50,097 nt of DNA from Bacilli bacterium (GTDB lineage: Bacteria; Bacillota_I; Bacilli_A; RF39; UBA660), in the NCBI GenBank assembly GCA_017411405.1, contig JAFQQE010000011.1:1-50097 (forward strand). The letters run 5' to 3'. Shown here one piece after another: positions 7,571-14,976 of this stretch. Below the pieces are notes generated by a model. That model saw nothing but the letters and a program-made list of their open reading frames with translations. It did not search any database and was not told the DNA's origin. The translations under genes were made by a program, and so were the position numbers. Position 1 is the stretch's first letter; the number at the start of each line of letters is the position of its first letter.

Positions 7571-7609
7571 TAAAAAAGATTATTCACAAAATTATGTAAA
7601 TAATCTTTT
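7571..7609 (-). terminator. Intrinsic terminator of leuS
   Basis: An 11-base perfect stem (AAAAGATTATT / AATAATCTTTT) with a 14-base loop and a T-tail directly follows the leuS stop at 7612 on the minus strand. Confidence 0.85.
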
Positions 7610-7611
7610 AT

Positions 7612-10026
7612 CTATTTTACTACTATATTTACTATACGTCTTTTTATAACTATAGTTTTAATTATTTCTTTTCCTTCAGTATGTCTAATTACATTTTCTT
7701 GTTCTAATGCTAATTTAATCATATCTTCTTCAGTTGTTTCATTAGAAACCATTATAGATCCCCTTAATTTACCGTTTACTTGAACTCCTATTTCAATTTC
7801 ATCTTCGATAGTTTTTTCTTCAATATATGTTGGCCATGGTTCATACGCTATAGTATCATTATGATTTAATTTTTGCCAAATCTCTTCTGTCATGAAAGGA
7901 GCAATAGGATTTAAAAGTTTGATAAATCCTTCAGCATACTCTTTTGGATAGTTATCTTCTTTATATACAGCATTTATAAATACCATCATAGCACTTATAG
8001 CAGTATTGAAGTTTAATGATTCATAATCTGTTGTAACTTTTTTTACAGTTTGATGATATATTCTTTCTAAGTTTTTATTTTCATTATCACTTATTTTATT
8101 TTCTTCTGTATATAATCTCCAAACTCTATCTAAGAATTTCCTACTTCCTTCTACAGCTTGATTATTCCAAGGTTTATCAGCTTCTAATGGTCCCATAAAC
8201 ATTTCATAAAATCTTAATGTGTCAGCTCCATAATCTCTAACTATATCATTTGGATTAACTGAGTATTCTGGATAACGTTTTCCCATTTTAATTCCATTTG
8301 AACCTAAGATCATTCCTTGATGCACTAATTTTTTAAATGGTTCAGCAGTTGGTACTAATCCTTTATCGTACAAATAATTATTCCACATTCTAGAGTATAA
8401 TAAATGTCCAACAGCGTGTTCTGGTCCTCCAACATATAAATCTACAGGCATCCAATGTTTTAACAATTCTTTATCAGCAAAACACTCATTATTTTTAGGA
8501 TCGATATATCTTAAATAATACCAACTAGAGCCTGCTGAGCCTGGCATTGTTGATGTTTCCATTTTACCTTTTTTACCATTATATGTAACATTTACCCAAG
8601 AATCTGCTTTTTCTAATGGGCTTGCTCCAGTTTTAGATGGAGAATAATCTTCTAATTCAGGTAAAACAAGCGGTAAATCTTTATCATCTAATACATCAGT
8701 TGTTCCATCTTCGTAATGGATAATTGGAATAGGTTCTCCCCAATATCTTTGACGAGCAAAAATCCATTCTCTCATTTTGTAATTGTTAACTTCTTTTGCT
8801 ATGCCCATATCAACTAATTTTTCTGTTATTTTTATTTTAGCTTCTTCTACAGTTAATCCTGTAAATTCTTCTGAATTAATTAATTTACAACCTTTACCTA
8901 AATAATCTTGTTTTTCAAAGGCACAAGTTTCTGTTTCTCTGCCATCGATAACTTGAATCATTTCGATATTATGTTCAATTGCGTACTCAAAATCTCTCTC
9001 ATCATGACTTGGAACTGCCATTACAGCACCAGTACCGTAATCTCCTAATACGAAATCTCCTAAGAATACAGGAACCTCTTTACCATTTACTGGATTTATA
9101 GCTTTTATTCCTTTAACTACACAACCTGATTTACCTTTATTTAGTTCAGTTCTATCCATTGTGGATTTCTTTTCAGTTTCTTTAATGTATTTTTCTACTT
9201 CTTCTTTATTTTCTACTCTTGGCATTAATTCTTTTATTAATTTTCCATCTGGTGCAATTACAAAGAAAGTTATTCCATAAATAGTTTCTATGCATGTTGT
9301 AAATATACTAAATTTACCTCCACCAACGATTTCTACATCAACTTCAACACCTTTAGATTTACCAATCCAATTTTTTTGTATTTCTTTAGTCGATGTTGGC
9401 CAATCTATTTCATCTAATCCACTTAATAATTTATCTGCATACTTAGGAATATCAATTACCCATTGTTTCATATTTTTTCTAATAACAGGATATCCACCAC
9501 GTTCACTTTTTCCATCGATAACTTCGTCATTAGCTAAAACAGTTCCTAATTCTGGACACCAATTAACTGGCATATCTACATTTTTAGCTAAACCATCTTT
9601 ATATAATTGTTTAAATATCCATTGAGTCCATTTGTAATAAGCGGGATCACATGTAGATATTTCTCTATCCCAATCATATGAAAAACCTAACATTTTTAAT
9701 TGATTTCTAAATGTTTCAATATTTTCTTTAGTGAATCCTTCTGGATGATTACCTGTTTTTATAGCATATTGTTCTGCAGGTAGTCCAAATGAATCAAATC
9801 CCATTGGATGCAAAACATTATATCCTTGCATTCTTTTCATTCTACAAACTATATCAGTTGCTGTATATCCTTCTGGATGTCCTGCATGTAAACCTACACC
9901 TGATGGATATGGAAACATATCTAAAGCATAGTATTTAGGTTTACTAAAATCATTTATATCAGTTTTAAAAGTTTTATTCTCTTCCCAATACTTAATCCAT
10001 TTACTTTCTATTTCTTTTGTGTTCAT
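7612..10026 (-). CDS. leuS: Leucyl-tRNA synthetase
   Basis: Charges tRNA-Leu. The class I signature appears as HAGHPEG (HIGH-like), and the second ATP motif as KMGKR in place of the textbook KMSKS. The CP1 editing domain is present with GTGAVMAVPSHDERDFEYA, keeping the Asp that recognises the amino group of misactivated amino acids. The threonine-rich editing loop reads TTCIET where TTRPDT is usual. The ATG at 10024-10026 is preferred over a TTG nine bases earlier because AAAGG is optimally spaced. About 804 residues is normal. The start overlaps the upstream membrane gene by 26 bases; both are under the T-box at 10385-10592. Confidence 0.95.
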   Translation of the reverse strand: MNTKEIESKWIKYWEENKTFKTDINDFSKPKYYALDMFPYPSGVGLHAGHPEGYTATDIVCRMKRMQGYNVLHPMGFDSFGLPAEQYAIKTGNHPEGFTKENIETFRNQLKMLGFSYDWDREISTCDPAYYKWTQWIFKQLYKDGLAKNVDMPVNWCPELGTVLANDEVIDGKSERGGYPVIRKNMKQWVIDIPKYADKLLSGLDEIDWPTSTKEIQKNWIGKSKGVEVDVEIVGGGKFSIFTTCIETIYGITFFVIAPDGKLIKELMPRVENKEEVEKYIKETEKKSTMDRTELNKGKSGCVVKGIKAINPVNGKEVPVFLGDFVLGDYGTGAVMAVPSHDERDFEYAIEHNIEMIQVIDGRETETCAFEKQDYLGKGCKLINSEEFTGLTVEEAKIKITEKLVDMGIAKEVNNYKMREWIFARQRYWGEPIPIIHYEDGTTDVLDDKDLPLVLPELEDYSPSKTGASPLEKADSWVNVTYNGKKGKMETSTMPGSAGSSWYYLRYIDPKNNECFADKELLKHWMPVDLYVGGPEHAVGHLLYSRMWNNYLYDKGLVPTAEPFKKLVHQGMILGSNGIKMGKRYPEYSVNPNDIVRDYGADTLRFYEMFMGPLEADKPWNNQAVEGSRKFLDRVWRLYTEENKISDNENKNLERIYHQTVKKVTTDYESLNFNTAISAMMVFINAVYKEDNYPKEYAEGFIKLLNPIAPFMTEEIWQKLNHNDTIAYEPWPTYIEEKTIEDEIEIGVQVNGKLRGSIMVSNETTEEDMIKLALEQENVIRHTEGKEIIKTIVIKRRIVNIVVK

Positions 10027-10372
10027 TTCTATCAACCTTTCTTTTAATAATTCTTCCTAATATTTCATAAAAACTATAAATTAATGCTATCAAAATAACA
10101 AAACCTAATAGCAGTTCCAAAACATAATTCCATTTAGGTAAACTAACAATAGTACCTGTTAAGCTTATTATCAATGGATCTATTAAACAAATTATAAATC
10201 CTATAGTTTTGGGATTTAGATCTTTATCTTTTAATCCAAATCTAACTTTTAAAAATCTTACTTGATTACTATTTAATATTTTTTTCATTTTTAAGCCCAT
10301 TATATAAAATAAAAATATATAAAGTATAAACAAAATTACATAACTTATACTAAATAAAATTAAACTATCCAT
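10001..10372 (-). CDS. Small membrane protein co-transcribed with leuS
   Basis: A 123-residue protein with three hydrophobic segments (about 3-25, 57-77 and 84-104) and a basic C-terminal tail ending near RKVDRNEHKRNRK. I do not recognise a family. The middle contains a conserved-looking loop, RFLKVRFGLKDKDLNPKTIG. It is the first gene after the leucine T-box and has a good AGGAGG site; its end overlaps the leuS start by 26 bases. Its expression is therefore expected to rise under leucine-tRNA starvation. A transport or assembly role is possible but unsupported. Confidence 0.75.
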   Translation of the reverse strand: MDSLILFSISYVILFILYIFLFYIMGLKMKKILNSNQVRFLKVRFGLKDKDLNPKTIGFIICLIDPLIISLTGTIVSLPKWNYVLELLLGFVILIALIYSFYEILGRIIKRKVDRNEHKRNRK

Positions 10373-10384
10373 AAATATTCCTCC

Positions 10385-10592
10385 TATTAAAAAAATTCTC
10401 TATCCAAAAGGACGAGAATTATCGTGGTACCACCTTAATTTATACTCTTTAATCTATAAAGGAATTACCCTATAACATCCAAAAGCAAGTTCATGAATTT
10501 ATTTTATTAGTTTACACCAATCACTAACTCTCTTAAAAAAATAATATTTCATTACTACTCTTTTTTCATCTGCTTGATGTTATTATAATAAA
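10385..10592 (-). promoter_or_regulatory. T-box leader riboswitch, leucine-specific by context
   Basis: On the minus strand the antiterminator core AAGGTGGTACCACG lies at 10423-10436. It is followed by a competing terminator (ATTCTC-TCC / GGA-GAGAAT) and a seven-T run at 10388-10394. Upstream are Stem I landmarks: the AGAGAG bulge, the GGTGTAA distal loop, and paired arms ATAACATC/GATGTTAT. The specifier side reads GAACTTGC after the TTCAT helix. The possible codons CTT and TTG are both leucine, matching the leuS operon it controls. Uncharged tRNA-Leu should favour read-through. Confidence 0.92.
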
Positions 10593-10618
10593 AAAAAGAT
10601 ATAATTACAAGTCTTTTT

Positions 10619-11050
10619 TTAATCTATACTATTAGCACATGACTTTTTTCCGAAATAAGCATATACTCTATTATTCTTTTTATATACATGTACTTTACAA
10701 TTTTCATCAATTGCTAAGTCTTTATTATTGACAGGATTCATATATGAGTTAGAATTATTTTCTTTATCTAAGTAATCTTCACTTATTAATGAACTAATTG
10801 ATATTTTATAACAATTGGATTCTGCTCCACTATCATCTATTTCACAATCAGTAATTGATTGTAATAATGTTTTATTATCTTGTCCCCAAAATACTCCTGC
10901 TTCTTCTATAAGTTTAATTTTAGTATTTAAAGATTTCTTTTTCATATTTTCACTTATTTTCATTACACCTGGAATTCCTAAACCTAATAATAATGAAATT
11001 AGAACTATAACAGATAATATTTCAACTAAAGTAAATCCTTTTTTATTCAT
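10619..11050 (-). CDS. Prepilin-like protein with N-methylation motif
   Basis: A 143-residue protein opening KKGFTLVEILSVIVLISLLL, the cleavage and methylation signal of type IV prepilins and pseudopilins (cut after the Gly, Glu at position 5 of the mature form). The mature part has one N-terminal helix and a small domain with cysteines that may form disulphides, ending KKSCANSID. It shares its plan with the next gene upstream, including a GQ(D/E)N segment and NPVN. No pilus assembly gene is visible here, so the machinery must be encoded elsewhere if it works. Related roles include competence pili and surface fibres. Confidence 0.85.
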   Translation of the reverse strand: MNKKGFTLVEILSVIVLISLLLGLGIPGVMKISENMKKKSLNTKIKLIEEAGVFWGQDNKTLLQSITDCEIDDSGAESNCYKISISSLISEDYLDKENNSNSYMNPVNNKDLAIDENCKVHVYKKNNRVYAYFGKKSCANSID

Positions 11051-11052
11051 AA

Positions 11053-11493
11053 TTAATTTTCACCACACTGACTATTACCTACATTTGCTTTATCATATAT
11101 TGCATAAATTTTCCCATACTTTTTATATAATTGTATATTGCATTCATTAATATTTTTTGATTCATTTACTGGATTAACTACATTATTACCAGCATCATAT
11201 TGTATTAATTTGTTATCTACTAAAGTTTGTACTGTTACTGAGTTGTTATAACAATAACAATTCACTTTATTATAACAAGGTTTAGTTTCGATATCACAAG
11301 GCGTAGTAAAATCATCATTTTCTTGACCATAAAGAACAGCTGCTTTTTCTATATTTTCTATTTTGGAATTCAATAATTTAATTTTAGCATTTTTACCAAC
11401 ATCATTTGATATTGTTACAGTTAAAGTTATTACTATACTAAGTAAAACTATTACTGATAATATTTCTACTAGTGTAAATCCTTTATTATCCAT
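11053..11493 (-). CDS. Prepilin-like protein, tandem paralogue
   Basis: A 146-residue prepilin-like protein. The ATG at 11491-11493 puts NKGFTLVEILSVIVLL at the very start, as expected, and GGTGG lies just upstream; a longer frame from 11538 would add 15 hydrophobic residues before the signal and is rejected. The C-terminal domain contains six cysteines (PCDIETKPC, NCYC and two near the end), more than its downstream sister, suggesting a disulphide-stabilised extracellular domain. It is separated from its sister by two bases and from tsaD by a terminator, so the pilin pair may have its own promoter. Confidence 0.85.
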   Translation of the reverse strand: MDNKGFTLVEILSVIVLLSIVITLTVTISNDVGKNAKIKLLNSKIENIEKAAVLYGQENDDFTTPCDIETKPCYNKVNCYCYNNSVTVQTLVDNKLIQYDAGNNVVNPVNESKNINECNIQLYKKYGKIYAIYDKANVGNSQCGEN

Positions 11494-11518
11494 TGTTACC
11501 ACCATTATAATAATAACA

Positions 11519-11552
11519 AAAAAAAGATTAATAATCAATTAATCTTTTTTTT
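11519..11552 (-). terminator. Terminator overlapping the tsaD stop codon
   Basis: A near-perfect A/T stem (AAAAAAGATTAAT / ATTAATCTTTTTT) lies around the last codons of tsaD, with the TAA inside the 5' arm. The T-run reads out on the minus strand. Confidence 0.8.
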
Positions 11553-12555
11553 GAAAGAAATATTCTTGACTTTTACCATTTAATTCGAAATTAGTAAAAT
11601 CTTGTTTTAAATATTGCGGATAAGCAGCACATGCGATCATTGTTGCATTATCTGTACAATATTTAAGTGGTGGTATTGATAAATCTAAGTTTAATTTATT
11701 AGAAAGTGTTTCTAATTCTTTTCTCAAATATTTATTAGCGCTTACTCCACCTGCTACTATTAATCTTTTTATTCCTGTTTCTTTTATAGCAAGTTCAGTT
11801 TTTCTAATTATTTCATCAACTGCTATAGTTTGAAACGAGCTTGCTAAGTCTTCTTTATTTATTTCATTTCCTCTTTGTCTTTCATTATGTACTAAATTTA
11901 TTACTGCACTTTTTAATCCGCTATAAGAAAAATTTAATTCATTATTATCCATTGGTATTGGTAATTTATAATTATTTTTTCCTAATTCAGCATATTTTTC
12001 AATATTTGGTCCACCTGGATATTTTAAATCTAATACTCTTGCAACTTTATCAAAACATTCTCCTATAGCATCATCTAATGTCGTTCCTATTACTTCAAAA
12101 TCGTAATCACTAGTCATTTTAACAAGTTCAGTATGTCCTCCACTAACTACTAATGCAAGTGTAGGATATTCTATTTTTTTAACTAAGTTGTTTGCAAATA
12201 TATGCCCTGCTATATGATGAACGGCAATTAATGGTTTATTATAAACTAATGATAAGGTCTTAGCAAACTCTATACCAACTAATAAACTACCTAAAAGTCC
12301 TGGTGCATAAGTTACTGCAATTGCATCTACATCTGATACATTCATATTTGATTTTTTTAATAAATCTTCTAATACAAGAGTAAAACTTTCAGTATGCATA
12401 CGACTTGCTATTTCCGGAACTACTCCACCAAATTCAGCATGAGTATCCATTTGAGTAAATACTGTAGTAGCAATTTCTTCGCAACCATTTTTTACTATAG
12501 AGATACTCGTTTCATCACAACTACTTTCTATACCTAATATATAAACGTCTTTCAT
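11539..12555 (-). CDS. tsaD: tRNA N6-threonylcarbamoyltransferase TsaD
   Basis: Catalyses transfer of the threonylcarbamoyl group to A37 of ANN-decoding tRNAs, working with TsaB and TsaE. The 338-residue protein has the ASKHA-fold phosphate loop GIESSCDETS, the metal-binding H113-H-I-A-G-H(118) region, SGGHTELV, and PGGPNIEKYAE. It overlaps rimI by four bases in the order tsaB-rimI-tsaD, the common Firmicutes arrangement. TsaE is not in this window. Confidence 0.97.
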   Translation of the reverse strand: MKDVYILGIESSCDETSISIVKNGCEEIATTVFTQMDTHAEFGGVVPEIASRMHTESFTLVLEDLLKKSNMNVSDVDAIAVTYAPGLLGSLLVGIEFAKTLSLVYNKPLIAVHHIAGHIFANNLVKKIEYPTLALVVSGGHTELVKMTSDYDFEVIGTTLDDAIGECFDKVARVLDLKYPGGPNIEKYAELGKNNYKLPIPMDNNELNFSYSGLKSAVINLVHNERQRGNEINKEDLASSFQTIAVDEIIRKTELAIKETGIKRLIVAGGVSANKYLRKELETLSNKLNLDLSIPPLKYCTDNATMIACAAYPQYLKQDFTNFELNGKSQEYFFQKKD

Positions 12556-12962
12556 TTAATCAACTCCATTACATAAGCATCTTTATTCTCATAATATTTT
12601 TTTCTTATGTTTATTATTTTAAAGTTATATTTTTTATATAATTTTATAGCATTTACATTATCACATCTTACTTCTAAAATTATTTTTTCAAATATAAAAT
12701 TATTTATTAAATATTCTAATAAAATAGAACCTATATTTTTTCTTCTATATATTGGATCTACTACTATATATAGTAAATCTATTACTTCATATAATTTATT
12801 AAATATAATAAATCCTACTAAATAATCTTCATCATAATATCCTATAATATTATTTTCTTTAATTAGTTCTTCTATATTATTTACTTTACTAAAATTTTGA
12901 TTTATTAAAGTACCTAATTCTATTATTCGTTTTTTATCATTTACATTACAAATATTAACCAT
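12552..12962 (-). CDS. rimI: RimI-like N-acetyltransferase
   Basis: A 136-residue GNAT protein, by context the ribosomal protein S18-alanine N-acetyltransferase. The acetyl-CoA loop is RRKNIGSILLEYLI (Q/RxxGxG/A type), followed by ILEVRCDNVNAIKLYKKYNF, the usual motif B with the Asn and Tyr that position the thiolate. It lies between tsaB and tsaD with overlaps of eight and four bases. Substrate assignment is from context; GNAT proteins are hard to separate by sequence. Confidence 0.85.
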   Translation of the reverse strand: MVNICNVNDKKRIIELGTLINQNFSKVNNIEELIKENNIIGYYDEDYLVGFIIFNKLYEVIDLLYIVVDPIYRRKNIGSILLEYLINNFIFEKIILEVRCDNVNAIKLYKKYNFKIINIRKKYYENKDAYVMELIK

Positions 12963-13533
12963 TTAAAGCATCAATTCCTTTAATATATATAGGATTAACT
13001 AAATGTGGATTTATATTATCTTTTGTTTTTAAATAATTATAGATACTATTTAAATCAAACTTAGTATTATCTATTAAATAATCTTCTTTATCTTTTATAA
13101 ATTCACTATATTCACTATTTTTTAAATAAATATAATCATTAATTAATTCATTATCTTTATTAAAATAACCTATGTATTTTCCTTTTAAATCAGATATACT
13201 AACTAATTTATTTTTAGTACTATTATTACTTACTGCAAAGATTTCTAAACTTGTAATAGTTTTAATAGATATATTAAGTGTATAAGCAAGCGTTTTTGCT
13301 ATTATTACTCCTATTCTTACTCCAGTAAATGAACCTGGTCCATTAACTACTATTATTTCATTTAAATAACTTGGTAGAATATTATTATTTTTTATTATTT
13401 TATCTATCATAGGCATAACAAAACAACTATGATTTTGATTAGATTCTTGAGTTAGTTCTTCAATTAATTCACCATTTTTTAATAATCCAATTGTTATTAA
13501 TTTATCAAATGTACTTATAAACAAACAATACAT
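12955..13533 (-). CDS. tsaB: tRNA threonylcarbamoyladenosine protein TsaB
   Basis: TsaB is the non-catalytic ASKHA partner that dimerises with TsaD. The 192-residue protein has the family signature VVNGPGSFTGVRIGVIIAKT around residues 62-82, and the N-terminal FISTFDKLITIGLL strand-loop. The degraded ATP loop is typical for TsaB. It opens the tsaB-rimI-tsaD cluster; a TATAAT hexamer sits about 25 bases upstream but its -35 is weak. Confidence 0.93.
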   Translation of the reverse strand: MYCLFISTFDKLITIGLLKNGELIEELTQESNQNHSCFVMPMIDKIIKNNNILPSYLNEIIVVNGPGSFTGVRIGVIIAKTLAYTLNISIKTITSLEIFAVSNNSTKNKLVSISDLKGKYIGYFNKDNELINDYIYLKNSEYSEFIKDKEDYLIDNTKFDLNSIYNYLKTKDNINPHLVNPIYIKGIDALNG

Positions 13534-13560
13534 AATATCACTTCCGTTTTAGTATTATAA

Positions 13561-13598
13561 CATAAAAATAAGCAAAAGGAAAATGCTTATTTTTTTAG
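13561..13598. terminator. Bidirectional intrinsic terminator
   Basis: The stem AAATAAGCA / TGCTTATTT with a 9-base loop is flanked by A-rich and T-rich tracts on both sides. It directly follows the end of the Rpn-like pseudogene at 13607 on the minus strand and lies ahead of tsaB. Confidence 0.8.
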
Positions 13599-13606
13599 AA
13601 TTATTT

Positions 13607-14456
13607 TTATAATTTATTAATTTCTTCAATACTTAAACCAGTTATTTCCGATATTTCTTTAACAGGATGTTTTTTTATTTTTAAAATCTTTGCAATAGAA
13701 ACTTTTTCTTTTTCTAAACCTTGCTCGATTCCTTGTTCAAACATTTCCTCTCTAATAGATTCTTCTAATTCTTCTTTATCGTATACTGGTATAATTTCTC
13801 CATTTTGTATTAACATATCAAACAACTCAATCACTCTCCTTAAATACTTATTATTTATATATTTAGTCAGTACTTCTTTATTTTGTTCTATAAATATCAA
13901 ACAATTTCTTTCTATATTTGTTAACTTATCCTGATTATATTTCTTTTTCCTTAAATAGTCAAGATTTATTCTATACGTTTTTATATTATTATATAATGCC
14001 ACTTTTTTTCCTACTAGTTCTAATTCTGATTTATAAATAAACTTTTTCTCTATATTATTTAATCTTAATTTGTCTATAATATCAAAGTTATCTATATCTA
14101 TTAAATACGTCTCTTTATATTCATTATAATTATTTTTATTAGTAGCATCAAATACATGTTTATAAAATAAATAAAAGTGATTTTTATATAATATCTTTTT
14201 AGTAAAATATTTATTCATTTCTATTATAAATAGTTTGTTTTTATATTCATATACTATATCCTTAAAAACTTGATTTATTATTAATAGTACTTCTAGGATA
14301 TTCTGTATTTAATATTTTAATATTGTTTCTTAAGTCTTCAAATTCTATATTTAATAATTCACTTAGTATACTACATAAATAATTTTTTCCTACTTCACTA
14401 ACAAATAAAGAATCCATTTTTATATCATAACTTAACAAATTATCTTCTCCCTTCAA
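13607..14456 (-). pseudogene. Frameshifted Rpn-family PD-(D/E)XK nuclease/transposase-like gene
   Basis: Two frames make up one protein. The N-terminal piece (14262-14456) has the Rpn opening MDSLFVSEVGKNYLCSILSELLNIE and ILNTEY, then runs into a stop. A shift near 14270-14285 brings in the frame reading VFKDIVYEYKNKLFIIEMN, the expected continuation with the nuclease core (D...E-x-N), which joins the long C-terminal frame (13607-14218). That part ends with the family's EQGIEQGLEKEK linker and a small helix-turn-helix-like tail (ISEITGLSIEEINKL). Rpn proteins promote RecA-independent recombination. A sequencing error in the A/T run is the alternative. Confidence 0.75.
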
Positions 14457-14501
14457 ATATATATATTAAGTATTTTTTTGTATTTCCTTTTTTTAATATA
14501 C

Positions 14502-14528
14502 TAAAAAAGCATCAATTACTTGATACTT
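14502..14528 (-). terminator. Terminator of mscL
   Basis: The arms AGTATCAA and TTGATGCT form an 8-base stem with one G-U pair around a GTAA loop, followed by TTTTTTAG on the minus strand. The 5' arm touches the mscL stop codon. Confidence 0.75.
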
Positions 14529-14937
14529 ATTTTGTTTTTGTCTTTAGTAAATCTCTTATTTCTTCTAATAATTTTTCTTCATTTGATTTTACTGGTTCTT
14601 TTATTTCTTCTTTAACTTCTTCTTCTTTTTTAGGTTCTAGACCTTTTTTTATCTTATTAAATATTTTAATAATTATAAATATACAAAACGCCATTAGTAA
14701 AAAATCTAATATATTTTGTAAGAATAATCCATAATTAATTGTTGCATCTTTAAATGTTATAGTTAAACTAGAAAAATCATGTCCTCCAGTTAACAGTCCT
14801 AAAAATGGCATTAATATATCATTTACTAAACTAGTTACTATTTTTTGGAAAGCTCCACCTATAATAACACCTACTGCTAAATCTAATACATTTCCTTTAC
14901 TTATAAATTCTTTAAATTCTTTAATAAATTTTTTCAT
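14527..14937 (-). CDS. mscL: Large-conductance mechanosensitive channel MscL
   Basis: Opens under membrane tension to release solutes in hypo-osmotic shock. The 136-residue protein has the amphipathic N-terminal helix, TM1 with [21 protein letters not shown] (pore-lining GxxxGG pattern), a short periplasmic loop, TM2 ([19 protein letters not shown]) and an acidic/basic cytoplasmic helix ending with [10 protein letters not shown], the pentameric bundle. Length is typical. It stands as a single gene with its own terminator. Confidence 0.96.
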   Translation of the reverse strand: MKKFIKEFKEFISKGNVLDLAVGVIIGGAFQKIVTSLVNDILMPFLGLLTGGHDFSSLTITFKDATINYGLFLQNILDFLLMAFCIFIIIKIFNKIKKGLEPKKEEEVKEEIKEPVKSNEEKLLEEIRDLLKTKTK

Positions 14938-14976
14938 ACTTCTTCACTCCTTAATTTTATTATATATTATTTTATA

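Noticed and set aside
9290-9625. Plus-strand 111-codon frame opposite leuS
   Set aside because: Antisense shadow of a well-supported synthetase gene with no start signal.
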